A DNA stretch of 64,000 nucleotides from positions 62,001 to 126,000 of the forward strand of contig JALHRB010000004.1 of NCBI GenBank assembly GCA_022841665.1, read 5' to 3'. The stretch's first letter is position 1. The number at the start of each line of letters is the position of its first letter. Below the pieces are notes generated by a model that was given only the letters and a program-made list of their open reading frames with translations, had not been told where the DNA came from and ran no database searches. This DNA comes from Pseudolabrys sp. GTDB lineage: Bacteria; Pseudomonadota; Alphaproteobacteria; Rhizobiales; Xanthobacteraceae. A program made the translations under genes and the position numbers. This document shows positions 17,028 through 24,990 of the stretch, piece by piece.

Positions 17028-19328
17028 ATGGTTGGCGCGTCGAAAAAGCTGCGCAAATACCGCGACCGGTGGGCCGTAAGCCTTGCCGGTCTGCTCGGCT
17101 TTGCGCTCACCGCCGGCGTGATGGAGATCATCGATCATTATTCGGTGTCGCTGAGCGCGCTGTCGATTGCGCTCGCGGCCGTGGTCGGCGCCCTCTCCGG
17201 CATGCTGCTGGTCGGCTCGGTGGTCGCCGTGCGCGTGCGCCGCAAGCTGTCCGAGCAGAACCTGCGCCTCGACGCCGCGCTCAACAACATGAACCAGGGC
17301 CTGTGCATGTTCGATGCGCAGAACCGGCTGGTCGTTTGGAACGAGCGCTACCGGGCGATGTACAACATCGATCCGCTGCGCATCTGGCGCGGCGCCACCA
17401 TCCGCGACCTGCTCGACGCCCGCATTGCCGCCGGCACCTTCCCGCTCGATCCGGCGGCCTACGACGCCGACCTGCGCGCGCGCCTCAAAGAGGGACATAC
17501 CTTCACGATCAACGTCGAATTGTCCGACGGCCGCAGCATTGCCGTCGTCAACCATCCGATGGCCGGCGGCGGCTGGGTGGCGATGCACGAGGACAATACC
17601 GAGCGCAAGCGCGCCGTGCGCGACCTTGAGCACACCCGCTCGTTCCTCGACACCATCATCGAGAACGTGCCGTCGCCGATCATCGTCAAGGACATCCCGA
17701 GCCTGCGCTATTCGCTGATCAACCGCGCGGCGGAAAATTACCTCGGGCTTGATCGTGCCGTGATGCTGGGCAAGACGGCGAAAGAGGTCATGCCGGCGGC
17801 CAGCGCCGAGGCGATCGAGGCCGAGGATCAGAGGCTGCTCGCTGCCGGCAAGCCGGTGTTCATCGACGAGCACGCCATCGTCACGCCGAACAACGGCACG
17901 CGCATTGTGACGGCGGCCCGGCTGCCCGCGCTCGAGCCCGACGGCGGAGCGAAATACCTGATCACGGTCATCAACGACGTCACCGACCGGAAGCGCAGCG
18001 AGCAGCGGCTTGCGCACATGGCGCGCCACGATCAGTTGACAGATCTGCCTAACCGCGCCGCCTTCAACGAGTGCCTGACCGCCACGCTCGACATCGCCGC
18101 CCGCTCGGGCGAGAGTTTCGCGGTGCTGTGCATGGACCTCGACCGCTTCAAGGAGGTCAACGACGTGTACGGCCATTCGGCCGGCGACGCGCTGTTGCGC
18201 GATCTCGCCCGCCGCATGGAAGAGGCCGCGCAGGGCGCCTTCATCGCCCGCATTGGCGGCGACGAATTCGCCGTGGTCACGCCCACCGGCCCGCAGCCGT
18301 CCGCCGCCGAGGCTCTGGCCGTTCGGCTGGCCGCGGCGCTCGACGTCGATATCGACGTCGACGGCCATCCCATGCGCACCGGCCTGACCGTCGGCATCGC
18401 CGTCTTCCCGCAGGACGGCGGCGACGCGGCCACCCTGATGGCCAATGCCGATGCCGCGCTGTTCCGCGCCAAGGCGGAGGCGCGCGGCTCCATCCGTTTC
18501 TTCGAAGTCTCGATGGACAAGCAGCTGCGCGAGAAGCGCGCGCTGCAGCAGGACCTGCGCTCGGCCCTTGCGCGCGGCGAGATCGAGCTGCACTACCAGC
18601 CGCAGGCGCAGATCGGCGGCGGCGTCACCGGCTTCGAGGCGCTGGTGCGCTGGCATCATCCGCGCCACGGCATGGTGCCGCCTTCGACCTTCATCCCGCT
18701 CGCCGAGGAGAGCGGCTTCATCATGGCGCTGGGCGAATGGATACTGCGCACCGCCTGCCGCGAGGCGGCGTCGTGGCCGCGCCCGCAGCGCATCTCCGTC
18801 AACCTGTCGCCGGTGCAGTTCAAGCACGGCGACCTGCCGGCGCTCGTGCACGAGATTCTGCTGGAGACGGGGCTGGCGCCGGCGCGCCTGGAGGTGGAGA
18901 TCACCGAAGGCGTGCTGATCGGCGACTTCAACCGCGCGGTGTCGATCCTGCGCCGGCTGAAGAACCTCGGCCTGCGCATCGCCATGGACGATTTCGGCAC
19001 CGGCTATTCGTCGCTCTCCTACCTGCAGTCGTTCCCCTTCGACAAGATCAAGATCGACCGCGCCTTCGTGTCGAACCTCGGCCGCAGCGCGCAGGCGGCG
19101 ACCATCATCCGCGCGGTGATCGCGCTCGGCCGCGGGCTGCATCTGCCGGTGGTGGCGGAAGGCGTGGAGACCGAGGAGCAGCTCAAGTTCCTGGCCGCCG
19201 AAGGCTGCACCGAGATCCAGGGCTATCTGGTCGGCCGCCCGAAGCCGATCGCCGACTATGCCGCCGAGGTCGGGCGCGCCGCGCCGCCGCGCAAGCCGAA
19301 GAAGTCGCAGTTGAAGGCGGCGAGCTGA
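17028..19328 (+). CDS. PAS-GGDEF-EAL cyclic-di-GMP turnover protein
   Basis: A 766-residue membrane-anchored protein. Two hydrophobic helices (about residues 20-75) are followed by a PAS_7-type domain (LDAALNNMNQGLCMFDAQ, about 85-200), a second PAS domain (FLDTIIENVPSPIIVKD, about 205-320), a GGDEF domain (about 325-490) and an EAL domain (about 505-755). The active-site ARIGGDEFAVV is intact near residue 410, so diguanylate cyclase activity is possible. GFEALVRWHHPRHG with EITEGVLI and MDDFGTGYSSLSYLQ keeps the EAL catalytic residues, so phosphodiesterase activity is also possible. Which activity dominates cannot be said. The gene stands alone with about 180 nt of leader. Confidence 0.93.
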   Translation: MVGASKKLRKYRDRWAVSLAGLLGFALTAGVMEIIDHYSVSLSALSIALAAVVGALSGMLLVGSVVAVRVRRKLSEQNLRLDAALNNMNQGLCMFDAQNRLVVWNERYRAMYNIDPLRIWRGATIRDLLDARIAAGTFPLDPAAYDADLRARLKEGHTFTINVELSDGRSIAVVNHPMAGGGWVAMHEDNTERKRAVRDLEHTRSFLDTIIENVPSPIIVKDIPSLRYSLINRAAENYLGLDRAVMLGKTAKEVMPAASAEAIEAEDQRLLAAGKPVFIDEHAIVTPNNGTRIVTAARLPALEPDGGAKYLITVINDVTDRKRSEQRLAHMARHDQLTDLPNRAAFNECLTATLDIAARSGESFAVLCMDLDRFKEVNDVYGHSAGDALLRDLARRMEEAAQGAFIARIGGDEFAVVTPTGPQPSAAEALAVRLAAALDVDIDVDGHPMRTGLTVGIAVFPQDGGDAATLMANADAALFRAKAEARGSIRFFEVSMDKQLREKRALQQDLRSALARGEIELHYQPQAQIGGGVTGFEALVRWHHPRHGMVPPSTFIPLAEESGFIMALGEWILRTACREAASWPRPQRISVNLSPVQFKHGDLPALVHEILLETGLAPARLEVEITEGVLIGDFNRAVSILRRLKNLGLRIAMDDFGTGYSSLSYLQSFPFDKIKIDRAFVSNLGRSAQAATIIRAVIALGRGLHLPVVAEGVETEEQLKFLAAEGCTEIQGYLVGRPKPIADYAAEVGRAAPPRKPKKSQLKAAS

Positions 19329-19501
19329 AGCGCTTCCGGTTTTCTGAAGTTGTCGTGCCGGCCGCGCACTGGGACTTTGCGCTCGCCTGAGCGCGCGCGT
19401 CGGCGCTTGCCACGAATTGTTCCATGCTGGTAGCTTTTCACCTCGGCGGGGACGGCGCAAAGCCCGGTGGGGGCAGCCAATCCGTCACTGGGGGGATCAA
19501 A

Positions 19502-19771
19502 ATGCCAATAGTCGCCGTCGTTCACCGCCTGAAAAACTTCGATGCGTGGTTCACGCAATTCAAGGCCAATCCGCCGCCGAAGGTTGGCCGCTGGCGCGTG
19601 CTGCGCGGCGCCGACGACCGCAACCGCGCGCATGTGGTCGGGGAAATGGCCGCCTCCGAGGTGACGGGGGTCAAGGACTTCCTCGCCTCGCCGCACATGC
19701 AAGAGGTGTTCAAGAACGTCAACGCCATGTCGACGGCGCCGGTCGAAATCGTGTGGCTGGACGAGGTGTGA
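19502..19771 (+). CDS. Small hypothetical protein, dimeric alpha/beta-barrel-like
   Basis: An 89-residue soluble protein. ATG 19502 has GGGGGGATCAAA just upstream and is preferred over the in-frame ATG at 19424, whose extra residues are low-complexity. The sequence runs MPIVAVVHRLKNFDAWF ... LRGADDRNRAHVVGEMAA ... HMQEVFKNVNAMSTAPVEIV. The alternating strand-helix pattern and size resemble stress-response or monooxygenase-like dimeric alpha/beta-barrel proteins (DUF-type), but no catalytic residue can be named. It stands just left of the displaced tRNA-Thr fragment. Confidence 0.6.
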   Translation: MPIVAVVHRLKNFDAWFTQFKANPPPKVGRWRVLRGADDRNRAHVVGEMAASEVTGVKDFLASPHMQEVFKNVNAMSTAPVEIVWLDEV

Positions 19772-19819
19772 CAGTGGTCGGCGGATAGTCTTCGCTGGTT
19801 TGCCGGCCGGCGCTCCGGA

Positions 19820-19878
19820 GGAGCGAAGGCTGGTGCTGCCGGAGTGGATTGAACACTCGACCTCCCCCTTACCAAGGG
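19820..19878 (-). repeat. Displaced 3' fragment of tRNA-Thr (direct repeat, left copy)
   Basis: These 59 nt match 20465-20523 with one mismatch (position 19826 against 20471). The matching segment is the 3' part of the tRNA-Thr gene read on the minus strand, from within the anticodon stem to the CCA end, plus 11 nt beyond it. The 5' half of the tRNA is missing here, so this copy is not a functional tRNA. The arrangement is what remains beside an element that integrated into the 3' end of a tRNA gene. Confidence 0.85.
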
Positions 19879-19930
19879 CCGGGCGGTCGCGCCCGGTGGC
19901 GGGATGGGGCGCGTGTGCTATAGTGTGGGC

Positions 19931-20161
19931 ATGGGCACGAACGTCAAAGATTTGCTGCGGCAGGTCGAAGCCTGGCCCGCGGAGGACCAGCAGGAACTGG
20001 CCGACGTGGCACGTGTGATAGAGGCCCGTCGCACAGGCGTGTACCGCCTGTCCGATGACGAGCGCGCTGCGGTGCGTGAAGGCATGGCGGCGGCCCGTCG
20101 CGGCGAGTTCGTCCCCGACGAAGAGATGGAGAGGTTCTATCGCCTGCACCGGGACGCATGA
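19931..20161 (+). CDS. Antitoxin of a type II RelE/ParE module
   Basis: A 76-residue, charged protein (MGTNVKDLLRQVEAWP ... YRLSDDERAAVREGMAAARR ... EEMERFYRLH). The segment from YRLSDDE to RFYRLH is the usual C-terminal toxin-wrapping region of alphaproteobacterial antitoxins, in which the phrase AAxRGEFxxDEE recurs. ATG 19931 is preferred; 19904 would add nine residues. It overlaps the toxin start as ATGA, the typical antitoxin-first order. Antitoxins of this type usually bind their own promoter; a candidate operator would lie in 19879-19930. The pair is enclosed by the tRNA-Thr repeats. Confidence 0.8.
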   Translation: MGTNVKDLLRQVEAWPAEDQQELADVARVIEARRTGVYRLSDDERAAVREGMAAARRGEFVPDEEMERFYRLHRDA

Positions 20162-20460
20162 AGGTCCGCTTCACCCGGCCGGCGCAGATCGATCTCCAAC
20201 GCATCCACACTTACGTCAGCGATGATAATCCGGCCGAGGCGTCGCGCCTGATCGCGCGGTTGATCGAGCATGCGCGGGCGCTCGGCCGCACACCGCATGA
20301 GGGCCGGTCGACGGATGAGCCGAATGCCCGGGTCATCGTGGTGCCGCGGCTGCGCTATTTTATTTTCTACGCGGTCGAAGGCGACGAGGTGCATATCACG
20401 CATATACGCCACACATCGCGGCGCAGACCGCCCGGCTGGCGGCGCGAAGCCAAGGATTGA
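20158..20460 (+). CDS. RelE/ParE-family toxin
   Basis: A 100-residue basic protein with the ParE fold pattern: MKVRFTRPAQIDLQRIHTYV at the N-terminus (helix with the conserved A..DL..I), RLIEHARALGRTPHEGR in the middle, and YFIFYAVEGDEVHITHIRH at the end (Y...Y...I.I..IRH). ParE proteins poison gyrase and RelE proteins cut mRNA at the ribosome; the motif set here is nearer ParE, but which target applies is not certain. It is coupled to the antitoxin by a 4-nt overlap and stops 4 nt before the right-hand tRNA repeat. Confidence 0.87.
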   Translation: MKVRFTRPAQIDLQRIHTYVSDDNPAEASRLIARLIEHARALGRTPHEGRSTDEPNARVIVVPRLRYFIFYAVEGDEVHITHIRHTSRRRPPGWRREAKD

Positions 20461-20464
20461 TGAA

Positions 20465-20523
20465 GGAGCGGAGGCTGGTGCTGCCGGAGTGGATTGAACA
20501 CTCGACCTCCCCCTTACCAAGGG
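20465..20523 (-). repeat. tRNA-Thr direct repeat, right copy
   Basis: This copy overlaps the intact tRNA-Thr gene. With the left copy at 19820-19878 it defines a 645-bp repeat unit holding only the toxin-antitoxin pair. Pairwise identity is 58 of 59 by direct reading. Confidence 0.85.
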
Positions 20524-20550
20524 GGTGCTCTACCACTGAGCTACGGCAGC
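20476..20550 (-). tRNA. tRNA-Thr (GGT anticodon)
   Basis: Read on the minus strand, the gene is 75 nt including an encoded CCA. The acceptor stem GCTGCCG pairs with CGGCAGC, followed by discriminator A and CCA. The D-arm is GCTCAGTGGTAGAGC. The anticodon stem is CCCCC/GGGGG with loop TTGGTAA, so the anticodon is GGT, which reads Thr codons ACC/ACU. The T-arm GAGTGTTCAATCCACTC is complete. Its 3' half is repeated at 19820-19878. Confidence 0.95.
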
Positions 20551-20635
20551 GCCGAGGCGAGCGAATATCCGATCGTTGCCGCGATGTCGAGCCTCACGCT
20601 TGCCGGCCGCGCGCGCGCCTTTTATCCCTGTCCCC

Positions 20636-20824
20636 ATGACGGCAGGAAGCGGCAAATCCGGCGATCGGCGGCGCGCCGAGCGGCTCAAGGCGGCGCTGCG
20701 CGACAATCTCAAGCGCCGCAAGGCGCAGGAGAAGGCCCGCGCGGCCGCCGATGCCGTCAAGCCAAAGCCCCACGATTCCGCCGGAATTAGCCCCGAAATT
20801 GCGGCCTCCAAGCCAAAAGGCTAG
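20636..20824 (+). CDS. Small conserved basic protein upstream of murA
   Basis: A 62-residue, Lys/Arg/Ala-rich protein ([20 protein letters not shown] ... [17 protein letters not shown]), predicted as a long amphipathic helix with a flexible C-terminus. Start ATG 20636 begins a frame that resembles the short basic proteins often found just before murA in Rhizobiales; that recollection is family knowledge, not a search result. It has no catalytic motif. It ends 86 nt before the murA start on the same strand and is likely co-transcribed with it. Confidence 0.6.
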   Translation: MTAGSGKSGDRRRAERLKAALRDNLKRRKAQEKARAAADAVKPKPHDSAGISPEIAASKPKG

Positions 20825-20910
20825 TAACCGTCCCCTTGTCCGGGCCTTGCATGGAACGGACGGCGGTTCTAGCTGATTGTCTGGCCGCCAGGGCCTGCAA
20901 GCGGGGCGAG

Positions 20911-22200
20911 ATGGATCGGATCAAGATTGTCGGCGGCCAACGGCTGAACGGGACCATCCCGATCTCCGGCGCCAAGAACGCCACGCTGCCCTTGATGATC
21001 GCGAGCCTGCTCACCGAGGAGCCGCTGGTCCTCGAGAACGTGCCGCGGCTCGCCGACGTCATCCAGCTCCAGCGCATCCTCGGCAATCACGGCGTCGACG
21101 TGACGATCGAGGGCAAGAAGCCCGGCGCCGATCCCAATCACGGCCGCACCATCCAGCTTTCCGCCCGAACAATCGTCGACACCACCGCGCCCTACGAGCT
21201 CGTCTCGAAAATGCGCGCGAGCTTCTGGGTGATCGCGCCTTTGGTGGCGCGCATGGGCGAGGCCAAGGTCTCGATGCCCGGCGGCTGCGCCATCGGCACG
21301 CGCCCGGTCGACCTGCTCATCATGGCGCTGGAGGCGCTCGGCGCCGAGATCGAGATCGAAGCCGGCTATGTCATCGCCCGCGCCAAAAAAGGCCTGCGCG
21401 GCGGCGAGATCGTCTTCCCCAAGGTCACCGTCGGCGGCACCCACACCGCGCTGATGGCGGCGGCGCTCGCCCGCGGCACCAGCGTGATCGAGAACGCCGC
21501 GCGCGAGCCCGAGATCGGCGACGTCGCCGACTGCCTCAACAAGATGGGCGCCAAGATTTCCGGCGCCGGCACCGCGCGCATCGTGGTGGAGGGCGTGGCC
21601 CGCCTTTCCGGCACGCGCCACGCCGTGCTGCCCGACCGCATCGAGACCGGCACCTACGCCATGGCGGTGGCGATGACCGGCGGCGACGTGCTGTTGCAGA
21701 ATACGCGGCCGGATTTGCTGCAGGCCGCGCTCGACGTGCTGGAGCAGGCCGGCGCCACGGTGACGCCGACCAACGAGGGCATCCGCATCGCGCGCAATGG
21801 TTCAGGCCTGATGCCGGTCGACGTGACCACCGCGCCGTTCCCCGGCTTCCCGACCGACTTGCAGGCGCAGTTGATGGCGCTGATGTCGCGCGCCAAGGGC
21901 ACCTCGCGCATCACCGAGACCATCTTCGAGAACCGTTTCATGCACGTGCAGGAGCTCTCGCGCCTGGGTGCGCGCATCAAGCTCAACGGCGAAACGGCGA
22001 CCATCGAAGGCGTCGAGCGGCTGAAAGGCGCGCAGGTGATGGCGACCGATTTACGCGCGTCGGTGTCGCTGGTGATCGCCGGGCTGGCCGCCGAAGGCGA
22101 GACCACGGTCAACCGCGTCTATCACCTCGACCGCGGCTTCGAGAAGCTCGAGGAAAAGCTCGCCGCCTGCGGCGCGGCCATCGAGCGGATCAGCGATTGA
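20911..22200 (+). CDS. murA: UDP-N-acetylglucosamine 1-carboxyvinyltransferase
   Basis: A 429-residue enzyme, normal MurA length. It transfers enolpyruvate from PEP to UDP-GlcNAc, the first committed cytoplasmic step of peptidoglycan synthesis, and is the target of fosfomycin. The N-terminus [20 protein letters not shown] and the following [13 protein letters not shown] are family hallmarks. The catalytic cysteine is C126 in [14 protein letters not shown]; because it is Cys and not Asp, fosfomycin sensitivity is expected. The C-terminal [18 protein letters not shown] motif is present. ATG 20911 follows GGGGCGAG. In related genomes murA is followed by the DUF2948-hisD cluster; here about 3 kb of other DNA intervenes. 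Confidence 0.97.
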   Translation: MDRIKIVGGQRLNGTIPISGAKNATLPLMIASLLTEEPLVLENVPRLADVIQLQRILGNHGVDVTIEGKKPGADPNHGRTIQLSARTIVDTTAPYELVSKMRASFWVIAPLVARMGEAKVSMPGGCAIGTRPVDLLIMALEALGAEIEIEAGYVIARAKKGLRGGEIVFPKVTVGGTHTALMAAALARGTSVIENAAREPEIGDVADCLNKMGAKISGAGTARIVVEGVARLSGTRHAVLPDRIETGTYAMAVAMTGGDVLLQNTRPDLLQAALDVLEQAGATVTPTNEGIRIARNGSGLMPVDVTTAPFPGFPTDLQAQLMALMSRAKGTSRITETIFENRFMHVQELSRLGARIKLNGETATIEGVERLKGAQVMATDLRASVSLVIAGLAAEGETTVNRVYHLDRGFEKLEEKLAACGAAIERISD

Positions 22201-22216
22201 GCGATCCGGTGCGTAG

Positions 22217-22249
22217 GGTGGGCTAAGGCGCGTCAGCGCCGAGCCCACC
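22217..22249. repeat. Hairpin repeat after murA
   Basis: An 8-bp stem GGTGGGCT/AGCCCACC encloses a second stem GGCGC/GCGCC with loop gtca. It begins 17 nt after the murA stop and may end the transcript, but no U-run follows it on the plus strand. The motif tagggtgggc...gcccacc is a dispersed repeat in many proteobacterial genomes. Confidence 0.6.
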
Positions 22250-22367
22250 GGCGGCGTTTAGGCAGGCCGGACCTATTTGCAAAAACCATTGATTCCAATA
22301 TATAAAACGACTGACGCGCCGCCGGGAGTGGCCCGACGACGCGCCAGCTTCTAGGTGGTGGTTGCAT
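22233..22367 (-). CDS. Possible 44-residue peptide with a very strong Shine-Dalgarno
   Basis: On the minus strand an ATG at 22367 is preceded by AAAGGAGGTGATGGTC, a near-perfect anti-16S match with good spacing. The frame (MQPPPRSWRVVGPLPAARQ ... ending RRRWARR) closes at 22233 inside the hairpin repeat. The Shine-Dalgarno and start codon lie in a hairpin: AGGTGATGGT pairs with ACCACCACCT with the ATG in the loop. There is no recognisable domain, so this may be a leader peptide, a remnant start of a lost gene, or chance. Confidence 0.25.
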   Translation of the reverse strand: MQPPPRSWRVVGPLPAARQSFYILESMVFANRSGLPKRRRWARR

Positions 22368-22590
22368 GACCATCACCTCCTTTACCGGGGCTGCCGCGCC
22401 AACCCCGGGCCTGCGTTGGGCGGTCCTTTCAAACCTCCCCTGACCGGCTCGCCCGGTCTGCCGACTGCATTAGGAAACGCGGTCCTAGTGCAGCCGGGAT
22501 TCTGCTCCCCGGGCAGGCCGGTCCACAGCCGACCGCCCGGGGCTCCCTCCCCAAAGACCGCATGCAGCCATTGGGAAGCTCTAGCGACGG

Positions 22591-23412
22591 CTAACTGCCG
22601 TCGCCCGCCACTCCAGTGACATGGACGTAATTGCCGTCGCCGTCTGACTGGAATTCCGGCCACCGCGACAAATAGATCGTCAGTGCGCCGAGCGATTTCT
22701 TCTCCGTCCCCATGATGCCGACGTTCATGAGGTGCTCCAGAATTTGGGTGCGGTGAGCTTTCCGATACTTGCGCTTTCCCAAATATCGCGCCGTTTCTTC
22801 TTTTATCCGCTCCTCTTTCGTCATCGGCACGACCTTAAATCCAGGTGCTACGCCAACGCCGGTCGGGTGCGGGTCTGAATTAGGAAGCACGTATTTCTTC
22901 CCCCGCTTATCGAGCACGCCATCGGCGCGCATACGCTTCATGGCGATGTAGATGTAGTCGGCACCTACCTTCTTGATTTCTTCGGGGATGCTGTAGTCAC
23001 CCACAAATGCCAGCCAGACATCCTGCGGGTCAAAGCCCTCAGGCTTGTCACGTCCGATGCGAAGCGCATGCTGCCGGAGGAACTCATCAGCGGGAGCCAA
23101 CGGCTTCCCGGGGCGGCCCGGGCCTTCGGCCGCATTGGCGTTCGGGGGAGCATCAAGCGAATCAGCTACGATGCGGGCGGGGGGCAAGGGTCCCGTTGCG
23201 TCGCCAAGCCGTTCCTTTTCCGCATCTTCGAAAACCCGCAGTCTCTGCTGTAGAACCTCAATACGCGCTAATACGGGGGCGTATTCAGTCAGGAGATTGC
23301 GCAATTCGCCGGCCCACCGGTCCTTATCGGACACGGTGAAAAGCGCCGTATCGGTGGGTGCTCCTCCAGCCTTGGTTTTCAAGATCTCGGGCATAGTCCG
23401 TATATTCGTCAT
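22591..23412 (-). CDS. Hypothetical protein of atypical composition
   Basis: A 273-residue soluble protein, unlike anything I can name. It starts MTNIRTMPEILKTKAGG (ATG 23412; a second ATG at 23394). The N-terminal 80 residues include a helix LLTEYAPVLARIEVLQQRL with coiled-coil character. A linker of Pro/Ala/Gly follows (PPNANAAEGPGRPG), then a helical region RADGVLDKRGKKYVLP that looks like the wing of a winged-helix domain, and near the end KYRKAHRTQILEHLMNVG with a second possible winged helix (YLSRWPEFQSDGDGNYVHV). The G+C content and codon use are lower than in neighbours, and the gene separates murA from the hisD cluster, so horizontal acquisition is likely. Related proteins may be phage or plasmid-borne; that is a guess. 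Confidence 0.6.
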   Translation of the reverse strand: MTNIRTMPEILKTKAGGAPTDTALFTVSDKDRWAGELRNLLTEYAPVLARIEVLQQRLRVFEDAEKERLGDATGPLPPARIVADSLDAPPNANAAEGPGRPGKPLAPADEFLRQHALRIGRDKPEGFDPQDVWLAFVGDYSIPEEIKKVGADYIYIAMKRMRADGVLDKRGKKYVLPNSDPHPTGVGVAPGFKVVPMTKEERIKEETARYLGKRKYRKAHRTQILEHLMNVGIMGTEKKSLGALTIYLSRWPEFQSDGDGNYVHVTGVAGDGS

Positions 23413-24100
23413 GATTTATGCCCCGTCAACCAGTATCTGGCCATCTCTCCCCTTCCTTGTTGAAAATGGTAATAAGGCACCGTTACGTTCATGGCGGTTG
23501 CGGAGCGCCGAATCTCTTCTAGGACTATTGACCCATCCTATCTTCTAGACTATATTCCTCGAATCCCGCCCCAATTCGAGGGGTGTCTGATCAGCGTCTC
23601 CAGACGCGGGGCGGGGAGCGGTGGCCGGGGAATGACCTTGCATCGGAGATGCGGTGCGAGGGCCCGGCGGTCCAAGCCGCGACCGTCCCCGCCCGACGTC
23701 GTCGGGCCGAGGACCCTGATGGCCAGTGGCCGCACCCCCGTCAGAGGGGCCGGCCCGAGCGCCTGGTCCTCCAGGTAGTACGCGCGCTAGCGCGAAAACC
23801 TAGCGCCATTAAACGCCCGCCTGCCTGGGACCGTCGCGGAGCAGACCTCAAACACCGCGCGCGGGACGCCATGGGTTGGGCGGACTTGCGGCAGCCTGCC
23901 ACACCATTCAAATCCGGATGGCGCGGCGGGCAAACGGACTTCGACATGCCTCGATGTCGCGAGGCGTCGAGGCCCGCGGGTCCTCCGGGACCCAATGGCG
24001 TCCCGCGCGCCCTCGCGCTTTCTTTCAGGGCAGCGGCGAAGAGGAAGACCGGCCGCCCCGGGCCGCGATAAAGAACAGGGGCGGCGGAGCTATGTTTGCT
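23413..24100. other. Long stretch without a convincing gene
   Basis: About 690 nt between the atypical gene and the repeat at 24101. The first 170 nt are AT-rich and may hold the promoter of the minus-strand gene. From about 23570 the DNA is very GC-rich with many short inverted repeats (for example cgtctccagacg, ccgacgtcgtcggg, gcgcgctagcgcg, gcgggtcctccgggacccaa). Long open frames exist on both strands but have R/P/A-rich composition typical of GC-driven shadows, and none has a Shine-Dalgarno. It may encode a structured RNA or be a decayed element. Confidence 0.4.
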
Positions 24101-24205
24101 GTCATTCCGGGCGAGCGAGCGCAGCGAGTGAGACCCGGAATCCAGTACGCCGTGCCCTCTCGATGTGCTGCGGCGTACTGGGTCCCCGCCTTCGCGGGGA
24201 CGACG
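24101..24205. repeat. Intergenic palindromic repeat, copy 2
   Basis: It starts gtcattccgggcgagcgagc and ends ccttcgcggggacgacg. It shares the inner arms ccagtacgcc and gcgtactgggtcccc with copy 1 at 9501-9607. It lies about 75 nt before the ModA-like gene. Confidence 0.7.
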
Positions 24206-24280
24206 TTCGCACCTGCGGGCCGTCTTTACTCGCCCGCATGGCTCCGTCACTCTCCGCCGCGCAATGCAGGAGATAAGCCA

Positions 24281-24985
24281 GTGGCCTCAATCAAAATCAT
24301 GAGCGCGGGCGCAGTGAAGGCGATGGTCGCCGCTTTGGGCGCGGAGTTCGAGCGCGCGAGCGGCCACACGCTCGACCTCAATTTCGGCACCGCCGGCTCG
24401 CTGCGCGAGCGCATCAAGAGCGGCGAGAAAGCCGACCTCATCGTCCTGTCGGAATCGGCGATCGCCGAACTGGCCAAGCTCGGCCTGGTCGACGCTGCCA
24501 GCGTCACCGATCTCGGCCGCACCGTCACCGGCGTCGTCGTGCGCGAAGGCGCGCCCAGGCCCGACATCTCCACGCCCGAGGCCTTCAAGCAGGCGCTGCG
24601 CAACGCGGCTTCGGTCGCCTATACCGATCCCAAGGCCGGCGGCTCCGGCGGCATCATGTTCGCCGGCCTGCTGCAAAAGATAGGGCTGGCCGACGAGGTG
24701 AATGCCAAGGCCGTGCTCTGCAAAGGCGGCTTCGACGTGTCGACCACCGTGGCCGAAGGCCGCGCCGCGCTCGGCACCACTTTCATCAGCGAAGCCTTGC
24801 CGGTGAAGGGCCTGACCGTGGTCGGCCCGCTGCCGGGCGACCTGCATAACGCCAACACCTATACGGCCGCGCTCGGCGCCGGCAGCGCGTCGGCGGAGGC
24901 CGCGCGCGCCTTCCTGCGCAAGCTCACCGACCCTGCGGGCCGGGCGCGCTGGTCGGCGGCCGGCCTGGAGCCCGCCTTTTCGTAA
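24281..24985 (+). CDS. ModA-like substrate-binding protein without signal peptide
   Basis: A 234-residue protein of the molybdate-binding (ModA) type. It has IKIMSAGAVKAMVAALG at the N-terminus, the ligand-site segment LNFGTAGSLRERIKSGEKAD, and AYTDPKAGGSGGIMFAGLL in the second lobe. The start is GTG 24281 with AGGAGA eight nt upstream; reading begins directly in the first beta strand, so no export signal is encoded. True ModA proteins are periplasmic and work with ModB and ModC, neither of which is next to this gene. A cytoplasmic sensor or a general small-anion or organic ligand binder is more likely than a molybdate importer. It lies inside the block that separates murA from DUF2948. Confidence 0.75.
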   Translation: MASIKIMSAGAVKAMVAALGAEFERASGHTLDLNFGTAGSLRERIKSGEKADLIVLSESAIAELAKLGLVDAASVTDLGRTVTGVVVREGAPRPDISTPEAFKQALRNAASVAYTDPKAGGSGGIMFAGLLQKIGLADEVNAKAVLCKGGFDVSTTVAEGRAALGTTFISEALPVKGLTVVGPLPGDLHNANTYTAALGAGSASAEAARAFLRKLTDPAGRARWSAAGLEPAFS

Positions 24986-24990
24986 GTCGC

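Noticed and set aside
16920-19460. 846-residue minus-strand open frame
   Set aside because: Antisense to the well-supported GGDEF-EAL gene; no recognisable domain.
19820-19878. A second functional tRNA-Thr gene
   Set aside because: The 5' half (acceptor strand, D-arm and half of the anticodon stem) is absent; only the 3' part is duplicated.
22260-22600. tmRNA, RNase P RNA or 6S RNA in the gap after murA
   Set aside because: I looked for their conserved cores and end sequences and found none; the stretch is described only as a hairpin region with a possible small peptide.
23583-24071. 162-residue plus-strand frame in the gap before the ModA-like gene
   Set aside because: R/P/G/A-rich, no ribosome-binding site, no family, and competing frames of equal length exist on both strands.
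24281-24985. A complete molybdate importer
   Set aside because: The binding protein lacks a signal peptide and no modB or modC gene is nearby.
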